A stretch of 64,000 bases of DNA, taken from NCBI GenBank assembly GCA_963800065.1, contig CAWCZO010000001.1, positions 1 through 64,000 of the forward strand, read 5' to 3'. This DNA comes from CAWJFJ01 sp963800065 (GTDB lineage Bacteria > Actinomycetota > Acidimicrobiia > Acidimicrobiales > UBA8190). This document shows positions 51,916-59,775 of the stretch, one piece after another; position 1 is the first letter of the stretch; each line of letters starts with the position of its first letter. Made by a program: the position numbers and the translations under genes. The notes below the pieces were generated by a model. The model did not search any database. It had not been told where the DNA came from and was given only the letters and a program-made list of their open reading frames with translations.

Positions 51916-52554
51916 TCATCGGACGAGGCAGTAGGAGTTTCGCAGCTCGTCCTGCAGGACGACCGCCTCCTCCGTCGCCGTCATGACGTGCAACGGCTCG
52001 GTGAGGCGGCGGCACCGGAACGCCCAGCCGTCGGGTACGAGAAGACGCTCTCCCAGGGTGGCGAGGTCGGGCTCGGTCAAGCCGGGGTCGACGGCGGTGC
52101 ACCAGGACTGCATGACGTAGACGGCACCATCGGGACTGGTGAGCTCGTAGACCAGGGAGCCGGCGGCGAAGGAGAAGGTGGCGGCGCGCGCCACCCGTCG
52201 TCCGTTGTACGGCGAGGGGTCGATCCCGGCGGCTCCGAGGTTCAGGACGGCGGCACGCGCCATGAGGATGCCGCCGAAGTCCCGTACGTCCGGGGTGGGC
52301 GGACCCGTCTTCTCGATGGAGTCGACGAGCCAATAGCGCGGGCCGTTGGCCACAGCCGCAAGTGCTCCTTCGGCCTGTGCCACGGCGACCAGGTCGAGGT
52401 CGTCCCACAGGTCCTGGGGACAGTCGTTCAGGGTGTAGGTGTTGTAGACCTCGGCCAGGAGTCCCCCGTCCGAGTTCTTGACCATGAGGATCTCGCCGTA
52501 ACGCCGGCCGCGCACGTCCTGGAGTGTCCGCGTCACCTGACCTGGAATCGCCAT
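51916..52554 (-). CDS. Hypothetical protein
   Basis: 212 residues, no signal peptide or membrane helix. Conserved-looking blocks: GEILMVKNSDGGLLAEVYNTYTLNDCPQDLWD, YWLVDSIEKTG, GILMARAAVLNLGA and VYVMQSWCTAVDPGLTEPDLATLGERLLVPDGW. I recognise no family. It lies 20 bp downstream of the DsbA-like gene on the same strand and is probably cotranscribed with it. Confidence 0.75.
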   Translation of the reverse strand: MAIPGQVTRTLQDVRGRRYGEILMVKNSDGGLLAEVYNTYTLNDCPQDLWDDLDLVAVAQAEGALAAVANGPRYWLVDSIEKTGPPTPDVRDFGGILMARAAVLNLGAAGIDPSPYNGRRVARAATFSFAAGSLVYELTSPDGAVYVMQSWCTAVDPGLTEPDLATLGERLLVPDGWAFRCRRLTEPLHVMTATEEAVVLQDELRNSYCLVR

Positions 52555-52573
52555 TGATCCTCCCTGGTGTCGG

Positions 52574-53254
52574 CTACGGGGTGTTCCTCTGGACGCTCTG
52601 CCAGTCCCGAGCGGACAGGTACGAGGCGAAGGCGTCGGCGATCGATGCGACGTCGGCGGCCCGTTTCGGTCGTTGGAGTTCGTAGACCGTGGGGAAGGCC
52701 AGCCAACCGGTGACCAGTTCCCACAATCGCAATGCCGCCTGACCCCGTGGAGGGGAGATCAGGACGGGACCGAAGAGCGCCTGCCCGTCGTCGAAGACGA
52801 GGGTGGGGACCCCGAAGGCCCCCTTTTCCACCACGGTCTCGTGCTCGTGGCGGACCTCGTCCGCTGTCGTCGGGTCCTCCAGGGCCCTCGTCAGGATCTC
52901 GGGGTCGAGTCCGAGCTCCTCGAGCAGGGCCCGGGCGACCTCCGGTCGATGCGGTTTGCGTCCGTCGACGTGGAGCGCCGTCCCCGCCGCCCAGTACCAA
53001 CGGTCGAGAAGGTCCATGTCGGTGCGTCGGAGGAGTGCCCCGATCCGCATCATCGACCAGCCGTAGGACCAGTCCCGTTCCCAGGGGTGCTTCTTGCCCT
53101 CGGCGCGGTTGATCTCCTCGAGGCTGAAGAACCGCCACCGGACGTCGACCCCGACCAGGTCGCGTACCTCCCGCATCCAGATCGAGGTCTGATAGGCGTA
53201 CGGGCACATGATGTCGAAGTGGAAGTCCACAGCCCGCGGACCCGTTTCTGCCAT
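52574..53254 (-). CDS. DsbA-superfamily oxidoreductase (mycothiol-dependent nitroreductase-like)
   Basis: 226-residue cytoplasmic thioredoxin-fold protein with helical insert. VDFHFDIMCPYAYQTSIWMREV holds the active site CPYA, one cysteine where classic DsbA has CxxC. GAFGVPTLVFDDGQALFGPVL contains the cis-proline. The arrangement is like actinobacterial Rv2466c-type or 2-hydroxychromene-2-carboxylate isomerase-like proteins, which work with mycothiol or glutathione-type thiols. It is divergent from a TetR gene with a palindrome between them, so it may be regulated by it. Confidence 0.85.
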   Translation of the reverse strand: MAETGPRAVDFHFDIMCPYAYQTSIWMREVRDLVGVDVRWRFFSLEEINRAEGKKHPWERDWSYGWSMMRIGALLRRTDMDLLDRWYWAAGTALHVDGRKPHRPEVARALLEELGLDPEILTRALEDPTTADEVRHEHETVVEKGAFGVPTLVFDDGQALFGPVLISPPRGQAALRLWELVTGWLAFPTVYELQRPKRAADVASIADAFASYLSARDWQSVQRNTP

Positions 53255-53303
53255 TGCTGTGCTCCTCGATCCCCGGCGTCACGGACGCCCCGGGCCACGG
53301 TAG

Positions 53304-53335
53304 TAGGAAGTTGACGTTGAGTAAATATCTTCCTA
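53304..53335. promoter_or_regulatory. Inverted repeat between DsbA-like and TetR genes (probable TetR operator)
   Basis: TAGGAAG (53304-53310) and CTTCCTA (53329-53335) form perfect 7-bp arms 18 bp apart. They enclose TTGACG (53311-53316), a good -35 for the tetR promoter, and the right arm reaches its -10. A repressor bound here would block both divergent genes. Confidence 0.6.
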
Positions 53336-53339
53336 GCCT
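53334..53339 (+). promoter_or_regulatory. Probable -10 element of the TetR gene, leaderless
   Basis: TAGCCT, 17 bp after TTGACG (53311-53316) and 6 nt before ATG 53346. Confidence 0.5.
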
Positions 53340-53345
53340 CGCTGC

Positions 53346-54011
53346 ATGCCCAGACGTGACTCGGAGGCCCGGCTGTATCTGCGGGCGGGCGAGAGGCGGT
53401 CCCAACTCCTGGAGGCGGCCGCCGCCATCATCGGCCGAGAGGGTCTCGCCAACCTGAGCGTCGCCCGGGTCGCGGGTGAGGCCGGTGTCAGCCGGCAGTG
53501 GGTCTACGAGCACTTCTCCGATCTCGATGACCTCTATCGGTCACTGCTCCTCGACCGCTTCGCCGCCATCGACTCCGACATCGACGCCGCCGGGAACAGA
53601 CTGACCGGTACCGAGTGGGCCACGTTCGCCGCCCGCCAGTTGTTCTCCCTCGCTCCCGCCGACCGCCGGATCCTGCGGGCCCTGGTCGACGGCGCCGGCT
53701 GGGATCGCCCCGAACTGACCGGCCTCGAGTCAGAGCTCCGGGAGCGGATTCTCAGGCGCTGGACCGGCTTCGTCCGGAGCGCCGGCCACGACGATCTCGA
53801 GGCGCGCTCCATCGTGTGGGCCATCGTGAACGCCGTGTTCGGTCTGGCCGACCAGATCGAGCATGAATCGCTCGGGGTCGAGCAAGCCGTCGCCCTGCTC
53901 GGGGTCCTGGTGGCTGCGTTCGTCGACCCCAGAAGGCATCGACCACGTCGGCGGTCGGCCGCCGGCGATGGTGTCCGCCAGCACGGCCCCGGGGCATCGC
54001 GTGCCCACTGA
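53346..54011 (+). CDS. TetR-family transcriptional regulator
   Basis: 221 residues. The N-terminal helix-turn-helix is RRSQLLEAAAAIIGREGLANLSVARVAGEAGVSRQWVYEHFSD, followed by a helical ligand-binding domain with an unusually basic, low-complexity end (DPRRHRPRRRSAAGDG). The extreme C-terminus overlaps the sulfatase start, which may explain the odd tail. It likely controls the downstream sulfatase, itself and the divergent DsbA-like gene through the palindrome at 53304-53335. Confidence 0.92.
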   Translation: MPRRDSEARLYLRAGERRSQLLEAAAAIIGREGLANLSVARVAGEAGVSRQWVYEHFSDLDDLYRSLLLDRFAAIDSDIDAAGNRLTGTEWATFAARQLFSLAPADRRILRALVDGAGWDRPELTGLESELRERILRRWTGFVRSAGHDDLEARSIVWAIVNAVFGLADQIEHESLGVEQAVALLGVLVAAFVDPRRHRPRRRSAAGDGVRQHGPGASRAH

Positions 54012-56280
54012 TCAACCGTTCGAGGGCGTCGTCGGCCGCACCCTCGAGGAGTCCACACCGTGGTGGCCGCCTCTTTCCTCCGCCCCCGACGGTGCCCCCA
54101 ACGTGGTCGTGGTCCTCCTCGACGACGTCGGCTATGCCCAGTTCGGTTCCTACGGATCGGATATCGCCACGCCCACCTTCGATCGTCTGGCCGCCGGCGG
54201 GCTCCGGTACTCGAATTTCCACACCACGGCGCTGTGTTCCCCCACCCGGGCTGCCCTGCTGACGGGCCGCAACCATCACACCAACGGCATGGGCCGCATC
54301 ATCGAGACGGCGACCGGCTTCCCCGGTTACGACGCCACCGTCCCCAAGGACAGCGGGTTCCTCTCGGAGATTCTCCTGCGCAACGGATACTCGACGTTCG
54401 CCGTCGGCAAATGGCATCTGGCCCCGGCCGGGGAGATGGCCATGGGGGGTCCCAAGGACAAATGGCCGCTCGGGCGCGGGTTCGAGCGTTTCTACGGATT
54501 CCTGGGCGGCGAGACGGACCAGTTCCATCCCGACCTCGTCTACGACAACCACCAGATCGATCCGCCCTACGGTCCGGAAGAGGGTTACCACCTCACCGAG
54601 GACCTGGTGGACCGGGCCACCTTGTTCATCAAGGATCTCCGCGCCGTCGCGCCGGAGAAGCCCTTTCTCCTCTGGTTCGCACCGGGGGCGTGCCACGCCC
54701 CCCACCATGCTCCTCGGGAGTTCATCGATCGTTACCGCGGTCGATTCGACCTCGGCTGGGACGATTGGCGCACTCAGGTGTTCGCACGCCAGCGCTCGTC
54801 CGGCCTGCTCCCATCGGGGACGGCGCTGAGCGATCGACCGAGCTGGGTCCCGGCCTGGGATTCGTTGAACCTCGACGAAAAACGTCTCTTCGCCCGAATG
54901 ATGGAGGTGTACGCCGGGTTTCTCACTCACACCGACGCTCAGGTCGGTCGTCTCCTCGATTTCATCGGCGAGCTCGGCGAGCTCGATGACACCGTCGTCA
55001 TCGTGATGAGCGACAACGGGGCGTCGGCCGAGGGTGGTCCCCGGGGGTCGTTCAACGAGCTCTACTTCTTCAACTTCGAACCGGAGAACCTGCAGGCCAA
55101 CCTGAGCCGGATCGACCAGCTCGGGGGACCCGAGGCCTACAACCACTATCCCTGGGGTTGGGCGTGGGCCGGGAACACCCCCCTCAAGCGCTGGAAACGC
55201 GAGACCCACGAAGGAGGGGTCTGCGATCCGTTGATCGTCTCCTGGCCCCGCAAGCTGGGACGGCCGGGGCAGACGCGAGGGCAGTACGTGCACGCCATCG
55301 ACGTCATGCCGACGTTGCTCGAACTGATCGGTATCGATCCTCCGCAGGAGATCAACGGGGTCCGTCAGCGCCCGATCGAAGGTGTCAGCTTCGCCCACAC
55401 CCTGGCTGATCCGGAGGCCCCCAGCCGCCACACGACCCAGTACTACGAGATGCTGGGATCCCGGGCGATGTACCACGATGGATGGAAAGCGGTCGTCTTC
55501 CGCCCGCTCGCCTTTGTCCGCTACACCGACACCGACGATCCGTTCCGGTCGTACGAGGACGACGACTGGGAGTTGTACCACGTGGCCGAGGATTTCTCCG
55601 AGACACGTGATCTGGCGGCGCAACATCCCGAGAAGCTGGCCGAGCTCGTCGACATCTGGTGGCGTGAAGCCGAGCGCTTCAACGTGCTCCCGGTGACCAA
55701 CATGCCGATCACCGGTGCCGATCCCCGTTATCGGCGCAGCCGCTACGTCTTCTATCCCGGGATCGGCACCATTCCCCAGCTGGTCGCTCCGAACATCAGC
55801 AACCGGGCCTGGTGCCTACGGGCCGAACTGGTGGTCCCCGACGACGGTGCCGAGGGTGCCCTCGTCTGCCACGGGAGCCATGCCGGCGGGTACGTGGTCT
55901 TCCTCCGCGCCGGCCGGTTGCAATTCGCCTACAACCACCTGGGGACGACGCTGACCACGGTGGCGGCCGAGGTCGTCCTGCCGCCGGGACCGGTCGAGGC
56001 CCGGATCGAATTCACACCGACGGGGGCTCATGCCGGCGACGTCGACCTCTTCTACGGCGATGTTCCCGTGGGGCAGGGCCACATCCCCCGCACCACCCTG
56101 GTCACCGTCGGAGTCCATGGTTTCACCGTCGGCTACCAGCGGGGCTCGGCCATCCACCCCGATTTCGCCGGTCGTCGGGCCGTGGCGCCCGGCGTCCTCC
56201 GCCGCGTGGTGATCGAGACGTTCTCCAGGCCCCAGCGGATCCCACCGTCGGAGGATCGTGTGGGTTTGGCCAGCCAGTAA
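54001..56280 (+). CDS. Arylsulfatase-family sulfatase
   Basis: 759 residues. The formylglycine signature CSPTR (Cys79, in TALCSPTRAALLTG) needs conversion by a formylglycine-generating enzyme not encoded here. Metal and sulfate ligands: VVLLDDVGYAQFGSYG, GKWHLAP, HAPHHAPREF and MSDNGAS. After about residue 560 a beta-sandwich tail (CLRAELVVPDDGAEGALVCHG) follows, as in large actinobacterial AtsA/AtsD-type sulfatases. No signal peptide is seen. GTG 54001 overlaps the tetR stop; ATG 53968 is an alternative. Probable cotranscription with tetR. Confidence 0.93.
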   Translation: MPTDQPFEGVVGRTLEESTPWWPPLSSAPDGAPNVVVVLLDDVGYAQFGSYGSDIATPTFDRLAAGGLRYSNFHTTALCSPTRAALLTGRNHHTNGMGRIIETATGFPGYDATVPKDSGFLSEILLRNGYSTFAVGKWHLAPAGEMAMGGPKDKWPLGRGFERFYGFLGGETDQFHPDLVYDNHQIDPPYGPEEGYHLTEDLVDRATLFIKDLRAVAPEKPFLLWFAPGACHAPHHAPREFIDRYRGRFDLGWDDWRTQVFARQRSSGLLPSGTALSDRPSWVPAWDSLNLDEKRLFARMMEVYAGFLTHTDAQVGRLLDFIGELGELDDTVVIVMSDNGASAEGGPRGSFNELYFFNFEPENLQANLSRIDQLGGPEAYNHYPWGWAWAGNTPLKRWKRETHEGGVCDPLIVSWPRKLGRPGQTRGQYVHAIDVMPTLLELIGIDPPQEINGVRQRPIEGVSFAHTLADPEAPSRHTTQYYEMLGSRAMYHDGWKAVVFRPLAFVRYTDTDDPFRSYEDDDWELYHVAEDFSETRDLAAQHPEKLAELVDIWWREAERFNVLPVTNMPITGADPRYRRSRYVFYPGIGTIPQLVAPNISNRAWCLRAELVVPDDGAEGALVCHGSHAGGYVVFLRAGRLQFAYNHLGTTLTTVAAEVVLPPGPVEARIEFTPTGAHAGDVDLFYGDVPVGQGHIPRTTLVTVGVHGFTVGYQRGSAIHPDFAGRRAVAPGVLRRVVIETFSRPQRIPPSEDRVGLASQ

Positions 56281-56288
56281 CCCGCCGG

Positions 56289-57719
56289 TCACCGGTACAG
56301 CCGGGCGAGCGACCCGGCCAGCGCCCGGGCTCCGACGGCGAATGCATGCTCCGGTGGAGTGGCGAACCCCACCACCAGGGCCGGCGGTCCCCCTGTCACC
56401 GCCCGCCGGCAATAGTCCGCCAACCCGTGGACGGCCACACCGTCCCGGGCCAGATGGTCGACGACCTCGTTCTCGGCTGGTCCCTCCACCGGCAGCTCGA
56501 TCACCGTGTGGAGCCCGGCGGCGATGCCGTGGGCCGTCACCGCCGGCGCCCGATCGGCCAACAGGGAGAGCAGAAGGTCGCGGCGGCGCCGGTAGCGCAT
56601 GCGGGAGTGACGGACGTGTCGGTCGAAGGCTCCCGAGGTGATCATCTGGGCCAGTGCCAGCTGCTCGAGCACTTCGGTGTGGCGGTCGACGATCAGCCGG
56701 AGGTCTGTGACCGGCTCGACCCACCGGGGCGGGAGGACGAGCCAACCGAGACGCAGGCCGGGAGCCAGTGTCTTGGACGTCGTACCGACATAGATCACTC
56801 GACCGGGGTCCAGGGCGGCCAACGCTCCCACCGGCTGTCGGTCGTAGCGGAACTCGCCGTCGTAGTCGTCCTCGATCAGAACGGCGTCGTGGGTACGGGC
56901 CCAGGTGATCCACGCCGCCCGCCGCTCGGCTGAGAGGGTGGCGCCGGTCGGGTACTGATGGGCGGGGGTGAGGACCACGGCGGCCACCGGGGTCCGTGGC
57001 GCCAGCGTGGTTGGATCGGCCCCCTCTCCATCCACGGCGACGGGCACCACGCCCAACCCGAAGCGTCGGAGGGCGGCGGGATTGCGCGCCATGGACGGGT
57101 CCTCCACCGCCACCCGCCGGGCGCCGGCATCGCGCAGCACCTCGGCCATCAGCGAGAAGCCCTGGACCCATCCGTTACACACCACCAGACGACCCGGATC
57201 GACGGGGAGCCCTCGGGCCCGCCCGATGTACGCCGCCAGTGCCTCGCGGAGGACCGTGAGACCGCGGGGGTCGCCGTAGTCCAGGACCGAGTCGTCGGCG
57301 TCGCGTAACGCCCGGCGCAGGGCGGCCAGCCATTCGCCACGGGGGAAATTGGACAGATCACCGCGTCCGGGACGGAAGTCGTGACGGGGTGGCGCTGCCT
57401 CCTCGGCCGTACCGGGCGGACGGGGGAGCGCGGGCGCCGGCGCCGGCGTCGGTGCGGAGGCCACCCTCGTGCCCGAACCCTGCCGGGCCACCAGCCAGCC
57501 CTCGGCCACCAGTTGGTCGTAGGCGTCGGTGACGGTTCCCCGGGCCAGCCCCAGGTCGGCGGCCAGGGCGCGGGTCGACGGCAGGCGGGTCCGCTCGACC
57601 AGCCGTCCCGTCCGGATGGCCTCGCGCAGGGCGTCCTCCAGCGAGGACCGGCGACCGGAGGGGCCGTCGAGGTCGAGGTGAAGGTCCCGGCCGTCGAAAG
57701 TGGACCTATCGGAATCCAT
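56289..57719 (-). CDS. MocR-type regulator (GntR HTH fused to aminotransferase-like domain)
   Basis: 476 residues. The N-terminal winged helix is SLEDALREAIRTGRLVERTRLPSTRALAADLGLARGTVTDAYDQL. The fold-type-I aminotransferase-like effector domain has LIEDDYDGEFRYD and the PLP lysine in YVGTTSKTLAPGLRLGWL. MocR/PdxR proteins sense pyridoxal phosphate. It is divergent from a PNPOx-family gene, fitting a role in vitamin B6-related control. ATG 57719 lies within one of the two TGGAC/ATCCA repeats. It converges on the sulfatase gene with 8 bp between. Confidence 0.93.
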   Translation of the reverse strand: MDSDRSTFDGRDLHLDLDGPSGRRSSLEDALREAIRTGRLVERTRLPSTRALAADLGLARGTVTDAYDQLVAEGWLVARQGSGTRVASAPTPAPAPALPRPPGTAEEAAPPRHDFRPGRGDLSNFPRGEWLAALRRALRDADDSVLDYGDPRGLTVLREALAAYIGRARGLPVDPGRLVVCNGWVQGFSLMAEVLRDAGARRVAVEDPSMARNPAALRRFGLGVVPVAVDGEGADPTTLAPRTPVAAVVLTPAHQYPTGATLSAERRAAWITWARTHDAVLIEDDYDGEFRYDRQPVGALAALDPGRVIYVGTTSKTLAPGLRLGWLVLPPRWVEPVTDLRLIVDRHTEVLEQLALAQMITSGAFDRHVRHSRMRYRRRRDLLLSLLADRAPAVTAHGIAAGLHTVIELPVEGPAENEVVDHLARDGVAVHGLADYCRRAVTGGPPALVVGFATPPEHAFAVGARALAGSLARLYR

Positions 57720-57744
57720 CAAAATGGACTATAGTTCTGATCCA
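57701..57744. promoter_or_regulatory. Paired TGGAC...ATCCA sites, probable MocR binding region
   Basis: TGGACCTATCGGAATCCA (57701-57718) and TGGACTATAGTTCTGATCCA (57725-57744), 24 bp apart start to start. The first covers the mocR start codon and the second overlaps the -35 region of the divergent PNPOx-family promoter. Layout fits self-repression and activation of the partner gene. Confidence 0.55.
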
Positions 57745-57753
57745 CTTGGCCCG

Positions 57754-57759
57754 TATCAT
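57754..57759 (+). promoter_or_regulatory. Probable -10 element of the PNPOx-family gene, leaderless
   Basis: TATCAT ends 6 nt before ATG 57766. Confidence 0.5.
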
Positions 57760-57765
57760 GGTTCC

Positions 57766-58425
57766 ATGGACAGCGTCGTGGGACCGCCCTCGGAGTTCAC
57801 CCGTGTCCGGCGGCTCCCGGCCCGTGCCGCTTACGACGTGGCCACCGTCCATGCCGTTCTCGACGCCGCCATGATCGGTCATGTCGGCGTCCTGCGCGAC
57901 GGCCGGCCGGTGGTGATCCCGATGCTGTTCGGTCGTATCGACGACGACCTCTACCTCCACGGTTCGGTTGCCAGTCAGCTGCTGCGCGGCATGGCCACCG
58001 GGATCGACGTCTGTTTCACGGCGACTTTGATCGACGGACTCGTCTTCGCCCGGTCCGCCTTCCATCATTCGATGAACTACCGCTCGGTGGTGATCGTCGG
58101 GACGGCGTCCCCCGTGGAGGGAGACGACAAGGTGCTCGGGTTGCGGGCGATCGTCGACCACATCACGCCGGGACGGTGGGACGAGGCGCGCCCACCGAAC
58201 GACCTCGAGCTGCGCCAGACGGCGCTCCTGCGGATGCCCATCGAAGAGGCCTCGGCCAAGATCCGGGTCGGTGGACCGGCCGACGACGTCGAAGACCTCA
58301 CCCTCCCCGTCTGGGCCGGCCAGGTGCCCATCACCCCGCAATTCGCCACTGCGGTCGATGCCGACGACCTCGAGGACGGGATCGTGCTGTCGCCCGCCGT
58401 GGCCCGCCTGGGTCGCCGCCCGTAG
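57766..58425 (+). CDS. Pyridoxamine 5'-phosphate oxidase-family flavoprotein
   Basis: 219 residues with the split-barrel flavin fold. The typical start is RLPARAAYDVATVHAVLDAAMIGHVGVLRDGRPVVIPMLFGR. Then come YLHGSVASQLLRG (FMN phosphate region), DGLVFARSAFHHSMNYRSVVIVG and the C-terminal DLTLPVWAGQVPI. This subgroup binds FMN, F420 or haem; the true cofactor is not evident. Divergent from the MocR gene, a common pairing. ATG 57766 follows the -10 hexamer by 6 nt. Confidence 0.9.
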   Translation: MDSVVGPPSEFTRVRRLPARAAYDVATVHAVLDAAMIGHVGVLRDGRPVVIPMLFGRIDDDLYLHGSVASQLLRGMATGIDVCFTATLIDGLVFARSAFHHSMNYRSVVIVGTASPVEGDDKVLGLRAIVDHITPGRWDEARPPNDLELRQTALLRMPIEEASAKIRVGGPADDVEDLTLPVWAGQVPITPQFATAVDADDLEDGIVLSPAVARLGRRP

Positions 58426-58450
58426 GGGGCACCACGAACGCCACAGGGGG

Positions 58451-58882
58451 TCAGGGATCGATCGGCCTCCGCTCCATCCAACGTTCGGGGGAACCCAGAG
58501 ACTCGAATCCGAACCGTCGGTACAGCTCGTGGGCGTCACGGGTCCCCAGAACCTGACGGAGTCCCCTCACGTCGGGGTGGGCGGTGGCCGTCGCCACCAG
58601 GAACGTGCCCAGGCCCGTTCCCCGCACCGGGGCATCGACGAACACGTCGCAGAGCCACGCGAAGGTGGAGTAGTCGGTGACCCAGCGGCAGATCCCGACC
58701 TGCTCGTCGTGGCGACCGTAGAGACCCAGGGTGAGAGACTCCTCGATCGACCGGGCCACCACCCGGCGCGACCTTCCGCCCGCCCAGTAGCTCTGTGTGC
58801 TGAGCCACTCGTGCACCCTGGCCATATCCACCAGTGAGCGGTCGTCACTCACCCAGTGGCCGTCCGGACCGGGCCACCTCAT
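58451..58882 (-). CDS. GNAT acetyltransferase
   Basis: 143-residue GNAT of a widespread small type. MARVHEWLSTQSYWAGGRSRRVVARSIEESLTLGLY is at the N-terminus, VGICRWVTDYSTFAWLCDVFVDAPVRGTGLGTFLV is the acetyl-CoA loop (RGTGLG), and LGTRDAHELYRRFGFESL is at the C-terminus. Intact length. Start ATG 58882. The open frame extends to 59659 antisense to the next gene without coding sense. Confidence 0.9.
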   Translation of the reverse strand: MRWPGPDGHWVSDDRSLVDMARVHEWLSTQSYWAGGRSRRVVARSIEESLTLGLYGRHDEQVGICRWVTDYSTFAWLCDVFVDAPVRGTGLGTFLVATATAHPDVRGLRQVLGTRDAHELYRRFGFESLGSPERWMERRPIDP

Positions 58883-59050
58883 CGACGCCCCGCCTCGACC
58901 ACACTGGTTGCGACGCCGTGACCGACGGGGTGGCGCCGGGTGGTCACCCGCCCGCCCCGGTCGACCATTCGGGGATCCTCCGCTCGTCGTGTCACCGGCC
59001 GAAGCTATAGGAATCTCTGGTTGATCGCAGACCCGAGGAGAGGCAGGTCC

Positions 59051-59707
59051 ATGATCGAGATGGAGAGAACCGGAGCGGTCTGGATCGTCCGGATGCGCAA
59101 CGGCGAGAACCGGTTCAACCGGGTGTCCGTCGACACCCTCCACGCCCACCTCGACGAGATCGAAGATCAATCGGGCCCGTTGGCCGTGGTCACCACCGGC
59201 GAGGGAAAGTTCTACTCCAACGGGCTGGACCTCGATTGGATGGCCCAGGCCGGTGACGACGCCGGCCCCATGGTCGGTGACGTCCAGCGTCTGTTGGGCC
59301 GGCTCCTGCGCTTGTCCGCCTTGACCGTGGCCGCCATGAACGGCCACGCCTTCGCCGCCGGCGCCATGTTCGCCTCCGCCCACGACTACGTCGTGATGAG
59401 GGAGGACCGTGGCTACTGGTGTCTCCCCGAGGTGGATCTGGGACTGCCGCTGACCACGGCCATGTACGCCGTCATGGCCGCCAAGCTCCCGCACGCCACC
59501 CTTCACGACGCCCTCCTCACCGGCCGTCGTTATGACGCCGCCGACGCGCTGGCCGCCGGCGTCGTCCACCATGCGGTCCCCGAGGACCTCGTCGTCGAAC
59601 GGGCCGTCGAGCTGGCCACCGAGCTGGCCGCCAAGAACAGGTCCGTCGTCGCCGAGCACAAGCGCCTCATGTACGCCGGGGCCGCCGCCGCCTGCGGGGT
59701 GCCGTAG
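59051..59707 (+). CDS. Enoyl-CoA hydratase/isomerase-family protein
   Basis: 218 residues of the crotonase fold. Oxyanion-hole blocks are GKFYSNGLDLDWM and MNGHAFAAGAMFASAHDYVVM. The region YWCLPEVDLGLPL carries one acidic residue (Glu). It is shorter than the usual 255-265 residues: the C-terminal helices are trimmed (ends AAAACGVP). This size and pattern resemble the plant/peroxisomal enoyl-CoA isomerase-like group. GAGAGGCAGG lies just before ATG 59051. Confidence 0.9.
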   Translation: MIEMERTGAVWIVRMRNGENRFNRVSVDTLHAHLDEIEDQSGPLAVVTTGEGKFYSNGLDLDWMAQAGDDAGPMVGDVQRLLGRLLRLSALTVAAMNGHAFAAGAMFASAHDYVVMREDRGYWCLPEVDLGLPLTTAMYAVMAAKLPHATLHDALLTGRRYDAADALAAGVVHHAVPEDLVVERAVELATELAAKNRSVVAEHKRLMYAGAAAACGVP

Positions 59708-59763
59708 CCCGCGCCTCGCATCCGCTTGTCCGAAACCCGCCAGAAGATGTCACGGCCCCCTGG

Positions 59764-59769
59764 GATACT
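59764..59769 (+). promoter_or_regulatory. Probable -10 element of the AdaA-AlkA gene, leaderless
   Basis: GATACT ends 6 nt before GTG 59776. Confidence 0.4.
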
Positions 59770-59775
59770 GCTGCG

